From assembly GCA_023266075.1 (NCBI GenBank), contig JAHFRX010000071.1:1-7438 (forward strand): a stretch of DNA of 7,438 nucleotides, in the 5' to 3' direction. Position 1 is the first letter of the stretch. Every line of letters begins with the position of its first letter. Origin of the DNA: Legionellaceae bacterium. Its GTDB lineage: Bacteria > Pseudomonadota > Gammaproteobacteria > Legionellales > Legionellaceae. A model generated the notes under the pieces. It ran no database searches, had not been told where the DNA came from, and saw nothing but the letters and a program-made list of their open reading frames with translations. Positions 4,331 through 7,438 of the stretch are shown one piece after another. The translations under genes and the position numbers were made by a program.

Positions 4331-7252
4331 CTATATCTTCAACACCACAGAGTTATATCGAGAACATGGATCTTCATTGCTTGTTTTTTCAAACATAGAG
4401 ATGGTTGTTACCGATACTTTCGCAGTTTCCGTCTTCTTTGCATTCCGATCTGGTTTCAATGGGTCATAATGTATTTGATCGCGTAGTCTGACATCAATCG
4501 TCGCTTTGGCCTCAGGACTATCATTTTCATGGACCACATGAACGAGCTTATCCAGATTCCCATCTTTATTTTTTTGAAGACGCAGATCATAAACCACAAG
4601 ATGAATTTGATAGGCACGTGCAATCATGGAAATAATCGGACCTTCTGCATACTCACCCTCTTTTCTCATTCTGGCAATGTAAGCTTCTGCTGTTTCATCC
4701 TCATCAAACCATTGCGTAGCAAGGCTTGGGTCTTGCTTTAAGCAAGCTTCCAAATACTCAATGCCTTTCGCCCGAATCATCGTGTGAGTGAGACCAGGAT
4801 AGAGGTTTTGTTGTTTGAAATGCCAGGCAATGGCATGGAAGAAGCAATTCCCATCACCGTCAACGGGGTGAACAGCACTTTCAATCAAATCATAGGCATG
4901 GGGCTCTATCGTTTGAGAAACGAATGCTTCTACCGGCGAGATTTCAAGGTTCATCTTTTTGGCAAGCTCTGTAATGCGCGCAAAGAAAGCGTGATGTTTT
5001 GTAAACTCTTCCAGTTTTGCTGATAAAATGTCTTCGATATCAGCATCATCGACTAAAGAGAGTGATCCATTTGTTTTTAAACCGTGAACTGCGACATCGA
5101 TTTTTTCTTGTAACCATTGAATAAAATCTTCCTGGATTTGAATGAGTGTCAGCAAGGCATCCACATTACAATTAACATGTCCTAATGCTTGCATGCTTTC
5201 CAACGCGCCTTTAAGTGCCAGTAATTCAGGACCCAACTCAATACGATTGTTGTTAAGACAGTGTTTTATTTTTAATCTTAATGAAGTTTGCAATAACGCA
5301 ATCTCTTGCTCATCTTTTTCTTTAACGGCTAAGATAAACTCAATCGTTTGACGAATTAACTTCATATCGGTTGATTTAGGCGAAAACACATATTCTTTCA
5401 CATTTGTATTGATAGGCATTGTGTTTATTTTTTCCATCAAAGCCAAATGCTCATTGGGCTTAGTGACGTCGACCAGTAGCAGTGCATCCGGTGTTTCCGT
5501 AATGATGGATAATACGCGATGAATCGCTTGTTCACTCTCGCTCTGCTTGGAAACATCTTTGTTTTTGAACTCAGTCTCCCACCATTCGTTCAACCCGCTG
5601 AGAATGTCTTCTTTTGAAGCTTTGGCACGGGTTACAACCAGACATATTTGTTGTCGGGCTCCTTGTGGATTGTTTTTTATCATATGACCGACTGCTTCTA
5701 ACGTTTTACGCAAATTGATAAATTTTTGTCCTGGTTTATCTTCAACGTCATCTTCAGGACAAACCATTACGATACCTTGTACTGATCGCAAGCTGTGTTG
5801 CAGCCACTCCAGTGAAGCACTATTTGCAATGCGAACAGGTTCTCCTCGTGTATCGTCAAAGCCTGCCATATCAATGATGGTGAACGGCGTATCCTTTGTG
5901 GTGCAAAAATTGGGGAACAGCGTTTCAGATTGCCTAGAGCTGCCGGTTTTTGCAAATTCTTGTTGTGATGCATCCGTTTTGACTGCGTAGCCTTTTTTAT
6001 TTTTGTGATAATCAATACCCAGGCAACGATTCGTTAAAACACTTTTCCCAGCGCCAGTTTCACCTACAAAAATAACACCTGGTTTTTGTAACACAACTTG
6101 TGATTGAAACTGGCTAAACGCTTTTTCTAAATTCTCAACCGTTTCAGAAAATGAAAAGCCAAGTTCTTTCGTTATGTCTTGCCATTGATTAGTCAAATGG
6201 TTTTGTTGAACTGGCTTTTTGTCTGTTATTTCAACCGGTTTTTTAACTGGAGCTCGCCAGACGGCTCTGGCTGTTTCATCCAGCATATCAAGCTCAGTCA
6301 AAGAGGAGGAAAAGGCTTCGTCAAGATCAATCATCTCTTCTTGAAGTTCGCTAAGATGCTCATCCGCTCCCAATAATGCATGGGGAACCAGGCCGTCCTG
6401 AATGGCTTGAACAGCATCCTGAAAATCCTGATGTTGTCTTGCAAGATGCGAGACGCAATCTTGAATGTTTATTTCAATTTGCTGCATATCGGATTGTAAT
6501 TGCAGCAATGGGGCTTCGAGTAATTTTTTCTCTAAGACTTCAAGAGAAGCGTAAGCATGTGTCATGCTGCGCCAGTGAGCATTGTTTCTTAATGGTTGTT
6601 GCCTCATCGTTTTTACTTGAGTAGTGAGGGGTTGAGCCACTTGCTCAGAGATGTTTAATCTACCGATATCTTGCTGCAACAATTGCTCTGCAAAGTGAGG
6701 ATCTAATAGTTGTTGAAGTGGTTGGACTTCGCCTGTCGTTTCAACTTGTTTGAGTAAATTGAAAATCGCTTCATGAGCAAGGTTTAATTGCACGACAAAT
6801 TCAGGGTTAAATAATTTAACAAAGCAAAGAAGTTTTAATCTTGCACATTCAAAGGCGGACAGATTGATCTGATGCGCAAGTTGTTTTGCTGCAAGTTTGC
6901 GTTTTGGAGTAAGATGCTCACACTCAATAAGATTTTTTATGTGTTCTAAAGATTGCAAGGTAAATTCTGAATTACGTTCAAATTGTGATGTTGGCATAGG
7001 TATTGGTAGCTGCGCAGTGTCTCCATCAGGGAACATGTTGAAAGGATAAGTGAACCAGGCTGTGCCAAAACGATATCTATCTCCATGAGCACTTCCTTTG
7101 GTTCTTTCACCGTTTGTTCCATATAATTGAGCCGAATAAAAGGTCTGATTATAATTTTTATGCTCGATTCTAAAATCAATGGATGTTTTATAGTATCTGT
7201 AATTGTAAGCAGGTCCTTCAGGAAATTTATACCATGTAGTTTCCGGACTCAA
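4331..7252 (-). CDS. Putative effector: GTPase-like domain plus C-terminal OTU cysteine protease (deubiquitinase-like)
   Basis: 973 residues. About 1-95: Tyr/Phe-rich region I do not recognise (GTNGER, GDRYRFGTAWFTYPFN). About 95-330: Gln- and Leu-rich helical, possible coiled coil. About 331-350: Pro/Lys linker. About 385-600: P-loop GTPase-like domain with Walker A GETGAGKS (397-404, K403), switch motif DMAGFDDTRG (461-470) and TRAK (541-544) at the G4 position; nearest resemblance is to AIG1/GIMAP-like or large eukaryotic G proteins. About 630-790: helical. About 795-932: OTU fold with DGDGNCFF (D800, C803), the helical motif GEYAEGPIISMIARAY and the histidine motif HYDPL (H928, D930), so the apparent catalytic set is complete. 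OTU proteases usually cleave ubiquitin from host proteins, suggesting secretion. The tail has E955, E960, D961 and ends VVLKI. No signal peptide or membrane segment is seen. The start is TTG with no clear ribosome binding site; no in-frame ATG lies upstream. A single gene facing the tRNA. Confidence 0.85.
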   Translation of the reverse strand: MSPETTWYKFPEGPAYNYRYYKTSIDFRIEHKNYNQTFYSAQLYGTNGERTKGSAHGDRYRFGTAWFTYPFNMFPDGDTAQLPIPMPTSQFERNSEFTLQSLEHIKNLIECEHLTPKRKLAAKQLAHQINLSAFECARLKLLCFVKLFNPEFVVQLNLAHEAIFNLLKQVETTGEVQPLQQLLDPHFAEQLLQQDIGRLNISEQVAQPLTTQVKTMRQQPLRNNAHWRSMTHAYASLEVLEKKLLEAPLLQLQSDMQQIEINIQDCVSHLARQHQDFQDAVQAIQDGLVPHALLGADEHLSELQEEMIDLDEAFSSSLTELDMLDETARAVWRAPVKKPVEITDKKPVQQNHLTNQWQDITKELGFSFSETVENLEKAFSQFQSQVVLQKPGVIFVGETGAGKSVLTNRCLGIDYHKNKKGYAVKTDASQQEFAKTGSSRQSETLFPNFCTTKDTPFTIIDMAGFDDTRGEPVRIANSASLEWLQHSLRSVQGIVMVCPEDDVEDKPGQKFINLRKTLEAVGHMIKNNPQGARQQICLVVTRAKASKEDILSGLNEWWETEFKNKDVSKQSESEQAIHRVLSIITETPDALLLVDVTKPNEHLALMEKINTMPINTNVKEYVFSPKSTDMKLIRQTIEFILAVKEKDEQEIALLQTSLRLKIKHCLNNNRIELGPELLALKGALESMQALGHVNCNVDALLTLIQIQEDFIQWLQEKIDVAVHGLKTNGSLSLVDDADIEDILSAKLEEFTKHHAFFARITELAKKMNLEISPVEAFVSQTIEPHAYDLIESAVHPVDGDGNCFFHAIAWHFKQQNLYPGLTHTMIRAKGIEYLEACLKQDPSLATQWFDEDETAEAYIARMRKEGEYAEGPIISMIARAYQIHLVVYDLRLQKNKDGNLDKLVHVVHENDSPEAKATIDVRLRDQIHYDPLKPDRNAKKTETAKVSVTTISMFEKTSNEDPCSRYNSVVLKI

Positions 7253-7280
7253 AGAATATGAAAAATTAATTTTAGTAAGA

Positions 7281-7307
7281 TCAAATAATTGAGATATAAT
7301 CAGGCAT
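7281..7307 (-). other. Short ATG frame MPDYISII upstream, possible original start of the GTPase-OTU gene
   Basis: ATG at 7307 opens an 8-codon frame ending in TGA at 7283-7281. A GGA triplet precedes it by 7 bases. It lies one frame off the long gene. Losing a single base near ATTATTTGATC would join it to the long frame, which is open back to 7307 and would read about 18 extra residues. It is therefore either a leader peptide, the true N-terminus cut off by a one-base indel, or chance. Confidence 0.35.
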
Positions 7308-7334
7308 CAGTAATTCCGCTATGTGAATTGTCAA
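7306..7334 (-). promoter_or_regulatory. Possible promoter of the GTPase-OTU gene
   Basis: A perfect -35 hexamer TTGACA lies at 7334-7329 on the minus strand. The hexamer 17 bases on is ACTGAT (7311-7306), only 3 of 6 matches to TATAAT, so the -10 is poor and an activator may be needed. RNA from here would start after the ATG at 7307 and before the TTG at 7252, which would favour the TTG start. Confidence 0.35.
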
Positions 7335-7359
7335 GAAAAAGGTAAAGAAAATTTCTTGA
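7331..7359. promoter_or_regulatory. 8-bp palindrome overlapping the -35 box, possible operator
   Basis: TCAAGAAA (7331-7338) and TTTCTTGA (7352-7359) form a perfect inverted repeat with 13 bases between. It overlaps the TTGACA box, where a bound regulator would control polymerase access. It could also be a hairpin ending an upstream minus-strand transcript, but no gene end is seen next to it. Confidence 0.35.
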
Positions 7360-7375
7360 TTAAATACCAATAATC

Positions 7376-7392
7376 ATTAAATCACCTTTAAT
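7376..7392. promoter_or_regulatory. Tandem TTAA motifs with 11-base period, PmrA-box-like
   Basis: ATTAAA (7376-7381) and TTTAAT (7387-7392) are separated by five bases, so the TTAA cores repeat every 11 bases. The enterobacterial PmrA box is YTTAAK-N5-YTTAAK; here one half-site is perfect and the other keeps only the core. Related PmrA sites control Dot/Icm effector genes in Legionella and Coxiella. The site is about 42 bases upstream of the TTGACA box. The region is AT-rich, so the match is weak evidence. Confidence 0.25.
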
Positions 7393-7438
7393 CACAGGTG
7401 TTTGTTGATCGCTTAACTAAAACACTGGTTATGCTGTA

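Noticed and set aside
7388..7438. Sixteen open minus-strand codons ending in TAA at the right edge
   Set aside because: Too short to tell from chance and matching no family I know; a gene end cannot be claimed.
7253..7438. Second copy of the tRNA-Arg 3' end as the far attachment site
   Set aside because: Looked for GTTCGAATC and GGGACGCC in the right part of the window; none found, so no att pair is claimed.

Overview
The window looks like part of the chromosome of a low-GC gammaproteobacterium. HtpG is clearly of gammaproteobacterial type. The large gene on the right combines a P-loop GTPase with a eukaryote-like OTU cysteine protease, an architecture typical of secreted effectors of intracellular bacteria. 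Legionellales (Legionella/Coxiella/Rickettsiella-like) is my best guess, but no marker gene fixes the genus.

Left half (1-3699), core genome. A minus-strand pair consists of htpG (1603-3504, complete) followed 41 bases downstream by a SWIM zinc-finger/SNF2 helicase (start at 1561, running off the left edge). Upstream of htpG is a near-consensus sigma-32 heat-shock promoter (3539-3567) and a good ribosome binding site, so chaperone and helicase are probably expressed as one heat-inducible unit. Pointing the other way is a complete tRNA-Arg with anticodon CCT and encoded CCA (3623-3699).

Middle (3700-4330), about 630 bases with no intact gene. Just after the tRNA are two tandem copies of CAGGGTGC with an 11-base period, which could be remains of an integrase arm-type site. 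A 9-bp hairpin follows at 3906-3931. Two plus-strand reading-frame pieces in different frames (3936-4079 and 4117-4254) look like the tail of a decayed gene. An inverted repeat at 4269-4318 may end the transcript coming from the right. Together this resembles the worn edge of a tRNA-associated island.

Right half (4331-7252), a single minus-strand gene of 973 codons. Its product has an unrecognised N-terminal region, a helical Gln-rich section, a Pro/Lys linker, a GTPase-like domain with Walker A GETGAGKS and a DMAG switch, a second helical section, and an OTU domain with a complete apparent catalytic set (D800, C803, H928, D930). The C-terminal tail is compatible with a type IV secretion signal. 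The best available start is TTG; a nearby ATG lies in another frame, so the 5' end may be frameshifted. The 186 bases upstream hold a TTGACA box, an overlapping 8-bp palindrome and tandem TTAA motifs that could be regulatory. This putative GTPase-deubiquitinase is the most interesting object in the window.
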